From: DASWJZ01 sp963846475
GTDB taxonomy: Bacteria; Pseudomonadota; Alphaproteobacteria; Rhizobiales; Afifellaceae
NCBI GenBank assembly: GCA_963846475.1
Contig: CAWJVZ010000004.1
Span: 2,914,001 to 2,978,000, forward strand
Reading direction: 5' to 3'
DNA: 64,000 bases
This document shows positions 9,562 through 18,632 of this stretch, piece by piece. The translations under genes and the position numbers were made by a program. Below the pieces are notes generated by a model, which had not been told where the DNA came from, did not search any database, and saw only the letters and a program-made list of their open reading frames with translations. Each line of letters starts with the position of its first letter. Positions within the stretch are counted from its first letter, which is position 1.

Positions 9562-9733
9562 TCAGGCCCGGAGCCGCAGCGAATTCGCGATGACGCTGAC
9601 GGCAGGACAGAGCCATTGCGGCAGCAGCGATCATTGGCCAAAGCAGGATGCCGAAGATGGGATGCAGAACTCCGGCGGCGATCGCCACGCCGGCGGCGTT
9701 GTAGACGAAGGCGAAGAATAGGTTGTGGCGAGT
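9562..9733 (-). pseudogene. C-terminal remnant of a copper P1B-type ATPase (copA-like)
   Basis: Read leftward, the sequence encodes RHNLFFAFVYNAAGVAIAAG, then HPIFGILLWPMIAAAAMALS. After a one-base insertion near 9606 it continues in another frame as AVSVIANSLRLRA and a stop. This is the final transmembrane pair and conserved tail of copper-exporting P-type ATPases. Everything upstream (about 700 residues) is missing, and the fragment joins directly to a CueR-like promoter. It is therefore a deletion scar, not a gene. The family assignment of the tail is from memory of CopA C-termini and is strong. Confidence 0.82.
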
Positions 9734-9747
9734 CCATCAAGCACTAG

Positions 9748-9778
9748 TTTCTGCACCTTGCCATCGTGGGAAGGTCAA
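9748..9778 (-). promoter_or_regulatory. CueR/MerR-type copper promoter
   Basis: On the minus strand TTGACC (9778-9773) is followed by a long, about 19-base spacer holding the dyad ACCTTCCC..GGCAAGGT (9755-9775), as in CueR-controlled copA promoters. The -10 is weak (around AGAAAC). It points at the copA remnant and DUF305 gene. The rest of the gap, 9779-10085, shows no gene that I can support. Confidence 0.7.
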
Positions 9779-10085
9779 GCAGGAAATGGGGGGCTGGATT
9801 GCATATCGCCGCTGGGTCAAGGCCCTCTCCGTTTAGGTCCTCTCGGATCGGCTTTCCCGAGGCTCAGCCGGACGTCCGAGTTCTAACGATCTCGTCTCAA
9901 CTCCAGTCACGATGAACCCCGCCGCCGAGCAGGTCTCTGAAGCTGCCGGACGCAATTCGGTCGAACCTGGGTCTCACGAGCTCGCGCATTTCCTTCCTGT
10001 TCACGTGACAGAAGCGAGGCTAAGGGCCTGAGCGGAGCGGGCGCTTGAAGAGTCGGCCGTTCAGCAGATAAGGACGGCAGCTCGC

Positions 10086-11858
10086 GTGGCGAGGGCGAGG
10101 AAAGCCGAAACGGAGATGGCCATCGGCACCAAATCGGTTGAGCCGAGCTTCACCGAGCTGTTCACCCCGAAGCTCGTTACGATCCTCAAGGAAGGCTACG
10201 GGCTCTCAGGCCTGAAAGCCGACGCGGTTTCCGGGTTGACGGTGGCCATCGTCGCGCTGCCGCTCTCGATGGCCATCGCCATTGCCAGCGGCCTCACGCC
10301 CGACCGCGGGCTCTACACCTCCATCGTCGGCGGCTTCATCGTTTCGGCTCTGGGCGGCAGCCGATTCCAGATCGGTGGCCCGGCGGGCGCCTTTATCATC
10401 TTGGTCTCCGCTACGGTCGCTGCCCACGGGGCTGACGGCCTGCTTCTCGCCACCATGCTCTCTGGCGTCTTGCTCATGGTAGTGGGGCTCCTGAGGCTCG
10501 GGACGTTTATCAAGTACATTCCGTTTCCCGTAACGGTGGGCTTCACCGCCGGAATCGCAGTCATCATTTTCGCCAGCCAGATCAAGGATCTTTTCGGTCT
10601 CACGCTCGAGGACGAGCCCGGGCCACTCGTGCCCAAGCTACAGGCGCTAGGGGCGGCGTTGCCGACCGCCAGTCTTGCTGCAGTTCTTGTCGCGGTGCTC
10701 ACCGTCGCCGTGATCGTCGCGGTGCGCCGCCGTCGCCCACTTTGGCCCTCCTTTATCATTGCGGTCGCGGCGGCGGCGGTGGCCGCGAGGCTGCTCGGGC
10801 TGCCGGTGGAGACGATCGGGACCCGCTTCGGCGGCATTCCGCACTCGCTCCCGATGCCGCAGCTGCCCATGATTACCGTGGCGAAAGTCGTTGAGGTGCT
10901 TCCGTCCGCCTTCTCTTTCGCCCTCCTCGGCTGCATCGAAAGCCTGCTGTCAGCGGTGGTCGCCGATTCCATGACGGGGCGGCGGCACCGCTCCAACTGC
11001 GAATTAGTGGCGCAGGGGCTCGCCAACATCGCGTCGCCGCTATTCGGCGGCTTTTGCGTCACTGGCAACATCGCCCGCACCGCGACCAACGTGCGGTCAG
11101 GGGCGCGCAGCCCTGTCTCGGGCATGCTGCACTCAATCTTCCTGCTGCTGTTTATGCTCGCCGCCGCGCCGCTGGCCTCCTTCGTGCCGCTCGCTGCGCT
11201 GGCCGGCGTACTCGCGCTCGTCGCCTGGAACATGGCGGAGAAGCACGAATTCACGGTCTTGCTGCGGGCCTCGCGGGGCGATGCCGCGGTGCTGCTTGCG
11301 ACGTTTCTCCTGGTCGTCTTCCGCGACTTGACGGAGGGAATCCTGGTCGGCTTCGCCCTCGGCGCGCTCTTATTCCTGCACCGCATGGCCCAGGCGGTTC
11401 ACATTGAGGAAGCCCGGCCGATCGTGGAGCCGGACAGAGCGGATAGCACCAGTGGCAACGATCGAAAGCCGTACGACGTAGCCCTTGCCACCAATCCTGA
11501 CGTAGTCGTCTACCGGATTTCCGGGGCGTTCTTCTTTGGAGCAGCGGCGAGTGTAGCGGCCGCGCTCGACCGCATCGGTGAGCACCCGAAAGCCTACGTG
11601 ATCGACTTCTCCGCCGTTCCGGTGCTCGATTCCACCGGCGCCGCAACCATTGAAGGATTTTTGCGCAAGGCGGAGCGACGAGGCGCGGCAGTCTACATCG
11701 CCGGTGCAGCGCGGCCGATCCGGCGCGTGCTCCTGACCCACGGGGTCCGCCCGCCACGCGTCCGCTTCCGGAGGGAGCTGGCCGACGCTGTGGCCGCTGC
11801 CCACGGCGCAGGCTCGAACGAAGGTGGGCAGTCCTCGGCTGAAATCGTGGAGAGTTGA
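10086..11858 (+). CDS. SulP family inorganic anion transporter with STAS domain
   Basis: 590-aa inner-membrane transporter. About ten to twelve hydrophobic segments cover residues 40-440, including GGSRFQIGGPAGAFI, followed by a cytoplasmic STAS domain (about 470-575) with VIDFSAVPVLDSTGA. SulP members carry sulfate, bicarbonate, dicarboxylates or other anions; the substrate is not determined by sequence. The GTG start at 10086 has AAGGAC seven bases upstream. An ATG at 10116 is also possible and would remove a ten-residue basic extension. The gene stands alone, followed by a hairpin. Confidence 0.92.
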   Translation: MARARKAETEMAIGTKSVEPSFTELFTPKLVTILKEGYGLSGLKADAVSGLTVAIVALPLSMAIAIASGLTPDRGLYTSIVGGFIVSALGGSRFQIGGPAGAFIILVSATVAAHGADGLLLATMLSGVLLMVVGLLRLGTFIKYIPFPVTVGFTAGIAVIIFASQIKDLFGLTLEDEPGPLVPKLQALGAALPTASLAAVLVAVLTVAVIVAVRRRRPLWPSFIIAVAAAAVAARLLGLPVETIGTRFGGIPHSLPMPQLPMITVAKVVEVLPSAFSFALLGCIESLLSAVVADSMTGRRHRSNCELVAQGLANIASPLFGGFCVTGNIARTATNVRSGARSPVSGMLHSIFLLLFMLAAAPLASFVPLAALAGVLALVAWNMAEKHEFTVLLRASRGDAAVLLATFLLVVFRDLTEGILVGFALGALLFLHRMAQAVHIEEARPIVEPDRADSTSGNDRKPYDVALATNPDVVVYRISGAFFFGAAASVAAALDRIGEHPKAYVIDFSAVPVLDSTGAATIEGFLRKAERRGAAVYIAGAARPIRRVLLTHGVRPPRVRFRRELADAVAAAHGAGSNEGGQSSAEIVES

Positions 11859-11859
11859 C

Positions 11860-11888
11860 AGCGGCTGGATGAGTCGCAAGCAGCCGCT
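11860..11888 (+). terminator. Stem-loop after sulP gene
   Basis: AGCGGCTG and CAGCCGCT pair perfectly across a 13-base loop, starting immediately after the transporter stop codon. No T run follows, so it is a weak terminator candidate. The remaining gap to 12126 has no supported gene. Confidence 0.4.
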
Positions 11889-12126
11889 CAACCGGGCACT
11901 CTCGACTGTCCGAGATGGGGTCAACTGAGATCGGTGGCTGATGTAAAAAATATCCGCTTCTGCGCCTTTGCTGCGCAAAGCGGCCGGGCAGCTTTCGGCC
12001 AGCAGCCGTCGGTCAAGAGGCTCCCGCAATGTCCTGAAGGGTCACAAGCGGACCTTCAGAGCGGTTGCGACGGCAAATCCGGAGAGATGCAATCGCAGTC
12101 TGTTTCGACAAGATGGAATATCGCTT

Positions 12127-13108
12127 TCAGACGTCGCGCCCGACGCTCACGACCACGCTGCCTCGCTTGCGCCCCGTCTCCACGTAGGCATGCGCTTCCC
12201 TCATGTGCGCAAAGTCAAAGCGCCGATCTATGACCGGCCACAGCACATCGGCTTTCGCCAGTTCGGCGAGTTGCCGCACGTCTTCGGGCCGCTCCTCGGC
12301 GGGTCCTGCAATCACCTTCTTACCACCCGTCATCAGCGTCCGGAGCGCGGCGAGTATGTCCGGCAGGCCCTCCGGCGATCGCCAGCAGCTTCCCCCTATC
12401 CTTCAGCGCTGCCTTGCAGTGCGCAAACGAGGTCGCGCCTACCGTATCGGCGATGATGTCGTAGGTCTCCGTGCTTCTGGCAAAATCCTCCTTCGTGTAA
12501 TCAATCACCCGATCGGCGCCGAGCGAGGTGACCAGTTGAAGGTTGCCAGTGCTAGTGACGCCCGTCACCTCAGCTCCGAAATACTTGGAGAGTTGCACCA
12601 TCGCAGTGCCCACAGCGCCCGACGCGCCGATGACTAGCACTTTCTCGCCTGCTTTGATTTCGGCCTTGCGCAGGAAGTGCAGCGCCGTCGAACCGCCGAA
12701 CGAGAGGGAGGCCACTTCTTCGAAGGAGAGGGTTTCCGGCATGAGTGCGACCGGGCCGTCCTCAGCCACCGTACGGTATTGCGCATGGCAACTCATCTTC
12801 CCGCCGGGAAAGGCCAAAACCGCGTCCCCGGGCCGGAACCGCGTCACGTCCTTCCCAACGGTCTCGATCACACCTGCCAATTCCGTGCCGAGGATTGGCT
12901 GACGCGGTCGCGTGAGGCCGAGGACAAGACGTGCGATGGGTCCAAAGCCCCGGGGCATCGCGAGCGTCCGGACGCGCCAGTCGCCGGAGCTCACCGTGGT
13001 TGCATAAATCTTGACCAGGACTTCACTGTCCTTAGGCACGGGTCTTTGCACGTCCACAAGTGCAACCATCTCGGGCCCGCCATAGCGGCGACAGACGTAC
13101 GCTTTCAT
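12127..13108 (-). pseudogene. Zinc-type alcohol dehydrogenase/quinone oxidoreductase family, frameshifted
   Basis: MDR-superfamily NAD(P)-dependent oxidoreductase. The start at 13108 has GGGAGAG seven bases upstream. Residues 1-250 cover the GroES-like fold and the nucleotide site VLVIGASGAVGTAMVQLSK. At about 12370 the frame breaks: the N-terminal frame runs off after LLAIAGG, and the homologous text resumes one frame over as LPDILAALRTLMTGGKKVIAG to the stop at 12127. Removing one base restores an enzyme of about 325 aa. No zinc-ligand loop is evident, suggesting the quinone-oxidoreductase branch. One indel could be real or a sequencing error. Confidence 0.8.
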
Positions 13109-13289
13109 CGGCATTCTCTCCCGCTCGGTTCGCACCCCGATCCACTGTAGGTAAGAGACAAGGGCCCGCTGAGGATGCCGAAAGAAACGTCGCTAAGCTG
13201 CTAAGTCCGGACAAGTCACACCCGCCCAGGACTTCAGCACGCCTCTGGTCGACCTCGGCCAGTTTTCCGCGCGGCTTGGCGTTTGGTCA

Positions 13290-14969
13290 AACTCGGCCGA
13301 CCAACATGACTGGGGCGAATGTCCGCTTGTGCGGAAGCGGCCCATTGAAGATCGAAACGGTCCCCCGACGGCCCTCGGCGATTCCGTCCACATCCGAAAC
13401 GGTTGCTGGAAGCAATCGATCGGCATGCATCCGTATTTGGTGCGAGGTCCGATAGTTGATCCGTAGAGTGAATGATCGCCCGCGCACATCTAGCCGAGTG
13501 CCTTCCACGAGAAGGGTTGCTGGAAAATGCGTTGACGGAGATCGCCCGTAAAGAAGAGGCCATCCGGCTTGTCGCCCGAGAGCACGCCGAGGAATCGCGC
13601 CTCGGCGACGCCGAGATCCTGGGCCTCATCCACAACCGCGAAATCGAACGGAGGTCGGCCAGCGCCCGCGAGATCGTCAGTGAGGCGGCCGAACACGTCA
13701 GCCCATGTGACGGCCTTCTTCGCCGCCAATCCCGCGCGCACGCGTTCGAAAATCGCCCAAAGGGTCTCCCGCTGCTTTCCGCCGATCCTTGTCTTGCGGC
13801 CGAGCCGGGAAACATCGCGATACGCCTCCCAGGACTTCAGTTGCCACGCATCGACAACGTCGCTCCATTCCCCGAACAGGAATTGCGGCGAGAACTTGTG
13901 CCCCGCCACCTCGGCCGCCGCCTTGGCGAGTAGATTCTTGATCAGTGCCGTCGCGGCGATGTTCGGCTGCGCGAAACGCTCACTGTAAAGGTCGTATCCC
14001 ACCGCAGGGATGGCCTTGACCGTGATGCGGGAAGCAATGCCTGGCTCGTTCCCGACGAGCGTAGCGAGCCTCAGCCGCATTGCGTTCGCCAGCGCCTTCG
14101 AGAAGGTCGTCAGCAGCACCCGCGCTTGCGGGTTCACGCGAGCGAGATGAGCCGCACGGTGGAGGGCCACGATAGTCTTGCCGGTTCCTGCCGAGCCGGA
14201 GACTCGCGCCGGCCCGGAATAGCTCCGTTCAACCTAGGGCCGCCTGCGAGGGATGAAGGAAGATCGCCCACTTTTCCCATGGGTAGTCGAGCGCCCGCTG
14301 CAGCTCCTCGACATTGGTCAGCACGCGGAACCTCCGCTGCGCGTCCGGGTGCGCGAATGGATCGGCCTGGACTGGTACCGATGGCGGCGGCTCGGGTCTT
14401 TCGCCGACCGCGAGTTTCAGAAGCGCTTCCTGCGCCTCCTGCTCCAAGTGAGTGATAATATCGAAGAGGGAGTCCTCGGTCGCTGCGCGCACATCATCGA
14501 CCCATTCCTCCGGCACGCCGAACGCCATCAATTCGAATTTGCGCAGATTGGCGAAGAGCTTCGGCTTCGGCAATACGATGGGAGCCGCCTTGGGTTCCGC
14601 TGCCTTTTTCGGCCTGACGATCTCGATTTCCTGAATGCGTTCGCGAATTTCGACCAGCTGCATAGCGCCGGTGGTGGGATGACGTTCGATCTTGCGGCGC
14701 TCCGCCCATTTGTAGGCGTCGTCGTGGTGATCGACATAGGCGAGGAGCAGGCTCGATGCGGTGCGATGGACGATCAGCCGGACATCGGCATTAACGCGCA
14801 CCGACCAGAAATTTGCATCCTTAGCGCGATCGAGCTTGTGGAACGATAGGCCCGGCGAGGACGGGTTCATTTGCAGGTCGAAGGCGGTGGTCTTGACCGC
14901 CTTCTGTTCCTGCCCGGTCAACCGCGAAAGGCTGTCGGTGAAGGTGTCGGCGATGCGGAATTCCATCAC
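13290..14969 (-). pseudogene. UvrD/Rep-like helicase with RelE/ParE-like N-terminus, decayed
   Basis: Residues 1-100 (FRIADTFTDSLSRL, NFWSVRVNADVRLIVHR, AYVDHHDDAY) resemble the RelE/ParE/YoeB toxin fold. A linker to about 245 precedes a superfamily-1 helicase core. The frame breaks near 14236 just after HPSQAAL and resumes as VERSYSGPARVSGSAGTGKT (Walker A), then FDFAVVDEAQDLGV (Walker B) and GDLRQRIFQ. A second break near 13490 precedes SFTLRINYRTSHQIR. The C-terminal helicase half is missing. The 5' end overlaps the upstream 101-aa gene (ATGA), so it was last in the methyltransferase operon. It is non-functional as written. Confidence 0.8.
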
Positions 14970-15271
14970 CGCCAGAACCGGCCTCCGCTGTAGATCGGAC
15001 CGTTCGGATGAGGACGAGGCACAAAGGGACCGCCAGGTCGGGCAATGAACCGCTGCGCTTCTTCATCTTCGTCGAACAAACGAAATCCATTACGCGTCAG
15101 GGCAGCCTCGGCGAGTTCGTGCGTATCGAACCCGATCTCGTCGAAAATGCCCGACGCGTCGCTAAAGAAAACCACGCGTACTCCGGTCACTTGCGGAGTG
15201 ATGGCGGCCCAGTTCTGCTGGAGCATCTCCACAACCTTGAACCAAAATGGGTAGCGAGACAGGTCCTCCAT
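14966..15271 (-). CDS. Small protein of a methyltransferase-helicase operon, unknown function
   Basis: 101 aa, intact, beginning MEDLSRYPFWFKVVEML and ending HPNGPIYSGGRFWR. It starts three bases after the stop of the DNA methyltransferase remnant and overlaps the helicase start by four bases. It has acidic and aromatic patches, no signal peptide and no membrane segment. I recall proteins of this type only as uncharacterised partners of large site-specific DNA methyltransferases and UvrD-like helicases. The tight coupling suggests a role in the same system, perhaps restriction or defence. With both partners broken it is probably orphaned here. Confidence 0.72.
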   Translation of the reverse strand: MEDLSRYPFWFKVVEMLQQNWAAITPQVTGVRVVFFSDASGIFDEIGFDTHELAEAALTRNGFRLFDEDEEAQRFIARPGGPFVPRPHPNGPIYSGGRFWR

Positions 15272-15273
15272 CG

Positions 15274-17023
15274 CTACACCGCGAACACCTTCATCACCTC
15301 GTCGCCGAGGTGGTTGATGACCTTCACCGCGATGCGGCCAGATGTCGGCTTGGGAAACGGGCGCGACGTATCGGAATAGAGGCTCTCCCATGCCTCCGCG
15401 TCGATCTCGGCCTTTAGCGTCGTCTTCAACGCCTTGTAGGGATCATTGGCGCCGAGGAAATAGGCGTGGGGGACGAAGAAGCTCTCCTCGTTATAGTCGG
15501 TGTCAAGCATCCAGAGCGCGATGCCGTCGGTGCCTTCCGAGATCACTTCGCCGGTCTGCGGCTTGAAAACATCGACGCCGAAAACCTTCACGCGAACCAT
15601 GCCGTTGCCGGGGTCCTCGATCTTGATGTCGGGCTCGCCGAAGATGACGAAGAGATTGCCTGTGGCAGTCGCCTTAAGATCGCCGCCCATATGCAGGTCG
15701 GGGTTCATACGAGCTTTAAGGATTGGGACACGGCCGAGCTTATCGAACTCGGCGGAATGAGCGTCGTAGTTGAAAGCGCAGGCGATCAGCACGTCGAAGC
15801 CCGCATCCCCTGCTTCGCGCGCCGCGGCCACGAGATCGGGACGCGAAACGGTTCCGAACTCCGGGCCGATGAAGATGCCGGCGCGCTTCTCGTGCTCGCC
15901 CTCCATGAACACGCCTTCGGCACAGATGAAGCGGCCCGGCCACCCTGTAAGGCTAGTGAAAGTGATCAGGTCCTCTTTGTGCGCCTGTTGGACGCCGGCT
16001 ACCTTGAGATTCTCGAGGATCATCTGGGCGAAATCGGTCGCCACTTCGTCGCGATCCGGAGCTGAACGCTTACCTTCGGAAGCCTTGAGGATATCGATCA
16101 GCTCGTCGTTCCAATCCACCGCAAGCGTGCGGTGGGGCGACAGGCTTTCAACCGTGAAGGGCCCGGCGACGCGAGTGCGGGAATTGTCCACGTAGGGCTT
16201 GTCGTAGAGGAATTCGAACTCGGCCTGCGCACTGATCGAGGCGTCGATCTCTTTCTGGCGGGCGATCCGCGCTTCCCACCATTGGCCGTGAATCCTGATC
16301 GCTTCAGCGTTCGTCCACGGATCAATCGGCCGCTCCGGCAAGGTCTTGGAGGTGTAGTTCCGGCTCAGCATCGCGTTGAGCTTGGCGAGCGCCTTTTGCG
16401 ACTTCTTCCCGATCTCGTCCTCGGCAATGGCTTGGCGCAGCTTGCCATGGATCGCCGCAGCCTCCGGCTTCCAGGGATCGCCGGCTTCGCGCGGTATCTC
16501 CCATTCCTCCCAGGGCTGATTGCGGCCGAGCACGCGGTTCAAGTCATTCCGGAGCGGCTCAAGCCTCTCCTGCCAACTCCCAGATCACGTCGATCTCGGC
16601 ATTGTTGCCGATCGACTTTAGCGTGATGTGTGGCACTCGATCATAGACAAAGCCGTGGCGAATGTCCCCGTGCGTGGGGGCTGACCTCGCCGCCGTGCGG
16701 GTTACCTCCGCCTCCTTGAACTGCCCTTCTGGCGAATCGGCTAGGAGGTAGTAGGGATAGCGAGCGCCCATCAGCCGCGAACGGGCGAGCGCGATCGCGA
16801 CACGGCTCGTGTCGATGGTGATCCAGCGCCGGCCCCATTGTTCTGCGACGGTGGCACTCGTGCCGGAGCCGCAGGTCGGGTCCAGCACGAGGTCGCCGGG
16901 ATCGGTGGTCATGAGGATGCAGCGCTCGACTATCTTTGAGATGGTCTGCACCACATACAGCTTCTCATCTCCGAATCCCGACGCGCCGGTGTCCGTCCAT
17001 ACGTTGTTCGTGTGCTCGCGCAA
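15274..17023 (-). pseudogene. Site-specific DNA methyltransferase (N4/N6 type), 5'-truncated and frameshifted
   Basis: The left-hand 422 codons plus an upstream 154-codon piece are the C-terminal part of a large Mod-like adenine/cytosine-N4 methyltransferase. The SAM-binding motif LDPTCGSGTSA is present. The catalytic (D/N)PPY motif, which in this permutation class lies upstream, is lost. The frames join at about 16560: WELAGE, then one frame over, LEPLRNDLNRVLG. The tail (FVIFGEPDI, GVDVFKPQTGE, DTDYNEESFFV) is the family's long C-terminal extension. The gene stops being recognisable near 17,020, where it joins the start of an unrelated secreted protein. Confidence 0.82.
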
Positions 17024-17029
17024 GGCGGG

Positions 17030-17146
17030 CGCCGAGCAGGGTGCTCGAAAGACCTAGAGCCGCAGCATTCTGGAGCAGGAATCTGCGGTTGAGGGATACC
17101 CGCCGCATCCCACCATCGGGTTTCCGCCCTTGGTGCGGTCGTTCAT
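17030..17146 (-). pseudogene. Signal-peptide remnant of a secreted (probably solute-binding) protein
   Basis: A strong ribosome site (GGAGGA) precedes an ATG at 17146 (MNDRTKGGN). One frame over it continues as VSLNRRFLLQNAAALGLS and STLLGARLARA, an N-region with paired arginines, a hydrophobic core and an ARA cleavage site, Tat- or Sec-like. The coding sense ends near 17,030, where methyltransferase sequence begins. It lies about 190 bases downstream of an enolase-family gene on the same strand. I therefore infer a lost ABC substrate-binding protein from the catabolic locus. Identity of the mature protein is unknown. Confidence 0.55.
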
Positions 17147-17336
17147 AGGTGCTCCTCCCCCTCAAATTGCGAACCTGAGCCGTCGCTTCTGCTTGTCGGG
17201 AAAGGCTACTAGCCGGGACGTAACAGGGTCAAGGCTGCGGCCCCGGACCGGAACTTCGACCTCGTCCGATCGGCCGTTTCGACAACAACCTGGAACGCGG
17301 CCCGCCTGGGTCGTATGCTGCGGATCGGTTGCACCA

Positions 17337-18503
17337 TCACTGCGGAAAGAGGGTCACCCCTGCGACCTTCAGCTCGACATCCAGGCTGAAGGTCCGGATG
17401 GTCTCGGGATTGATCTCCATCCCGAGGCCTGGAGCGTCGGGGACGGCTATCTGGCCGTTTTCATCCCGTTGGAGATGATTGCACGTCATCTCATGCGCGA
17501 CCGGCTTTGGCGAAACGGGATATTCGCAGATCCGGTGCTCCGCCAAGCCGGCATAGGGCTGGAGCGAGGCGCTGAGCGCCAGGTGCGAGGTGAACGTATG
17601 GTTCACGTAAGTGACGCCTCTCGCCACCGCGTGGTCGGCGACCTTCTTGGCAGGCCCGATGCCGCCGATGCGGCCGCAGTCGATCTGCACGAACCCGACG
17701 CCGCCGAAGTCGATGAGGTTGCGCGCCATGTCGACATTGTGCGCGCCCTCGCCGCCGGCGAGCTTTACGCGCGGGCTCCGCGCCGCGAGCATGCTGTAGG
17801 CGGCGTAGGCGCTGGCGCGGAAAGGCTCCTCCAGCCAGACAGCGCCGGCTCCCTCCAGCGCCGGCAGCCGGGCGGCCGCGGCACCGACGTCCTCGCCCCA
17901 GATCTGGCCGACGTCGATGAGCAGGATACCGTCCGGCCCCAGGCCCTCGCGCGCCGCCATGAACTGGTCGGCGTCGTCGGAGACGCTGCCTCGCCCGACC
18001 GGCCCCCAGCCGAACTTGGCGGCCGTAAACCCGTCCCGGCGGACCTTTCCGGCCAGGCGCAGGGTCTCTTGCGGCGTGTCGCCGAAGAGCTGCGAGGCGT
18101 AGGGCGTCTTCTTCTCCGACCGCTTGTAGCCGAGCAGCTTCCACACCGGCTCGCCGCGCACCCGGCCGAGCAGGTCCCACAAGGCCATCTCGACGCCCGA
18201 CCAGGTATGCGCCGCCTGCAGCAGGTCCATGCTGTCGAGTTCGATCACCGCGGCGATTCGGGCGATGTCGGCGGGGCTGTCGATCGTTTGGCCGAGCACG
18301 GACGCGCTGACCGGCCGGCAGGCGCCGTGAGACATCGGACAGACAAAGGCGGCGATGGAGACCAGCGGCGAAGCCTCGCACTCGCCCCAGCCGACATGGC
18401 CCCCTGCCTCGACACGGACCAGCAATGCATCCTGGCTGCCGTCGCCCGCCGTGGTGATCTCCGGCATGGCGAGGTAAAAGAAATCGACCTGGTCAATCTT
18501 CAT
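17337..18503 (-). CDS. Enolase-superfamily enzyme (mandelate racemase/MLE family), copy 1
   Basis: 388 aa with an N-terminal capping domain (about 1-125) and a TIM-barrel domain. Expected active-site elements are visible: a lysine in GFTAAKFGW, metal-ligand Asp in LIDVGQIWG, Glu in VWLEEPF, Glu in AGGEGAHN, and a histidine general base in VNHTFTSH. This set fits the mandelate racemase/sugar-acid dehydratase subgroup, which abstracts the proton next to a carboxylate. It runs leftward, divergent from copy 2, with a remnant of a secreted protein downstream. The substrate is unknown; a sugar acid or hydroxy acid is likely. Confidence 0.88.
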   Translation of the reverse strand: MKIDQVDFFYLAMPEITTAGDGSQDALLVRVEAGGHVGWGECEASPLVSIAAFVCPMSHGACRPVSASVLGQTIDSPADIARIAAVIELDSMDLLQAAHTWSGVEMALWDLLGRVRGEPVWKLLGYKRSEKKTPYASQLFGDTPQETLRLAGKVRRDGFTAAKFGWGPVGRGSVSDDADQFMAAREGLGPDGILLIDVGQIWGEDVGAAAARLPALEGAGAVWLEEPFRASAYAAYSMLAARSPRVKLAGGEGAHNVDMARNLIDFGGVGFVQIDCGRIGGIGPAKKVADHAVARGVTYVNHTFTSHLALSASLQPYAGLAEHRICEYPVSPKPVAHEMTCNHLQRDENGQIAVPDAPGLGMEINPETIRTFSLDVELKVAGVTLFPQ

Positions 18504-18632
18504 CCGGTCCTCTCATTTGCTGGCGACTTGGGTCGACACCTGATTCGAGCCGAACGTCCCAAGGCGGCTTGTTGCCAAGTACGGCCCGATATGACACTCG
18601 CGGCCCCATAGCTGGCAAACGGATCCCGCCCC

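Noticed and set aside
10313..11386. Long minus-strand frame inside the SulP gene
   Set aside because: It is the antisense of a clear transporter gene; high GC gives long shadow frames. Composition is low-complexity Ser/Arg/Ala.
17130..18611. 493-codon plus-strand frame across enolase copy 1
   Set aside because: Opposite strand of a gene with intact active-site motifs; no protein family features.
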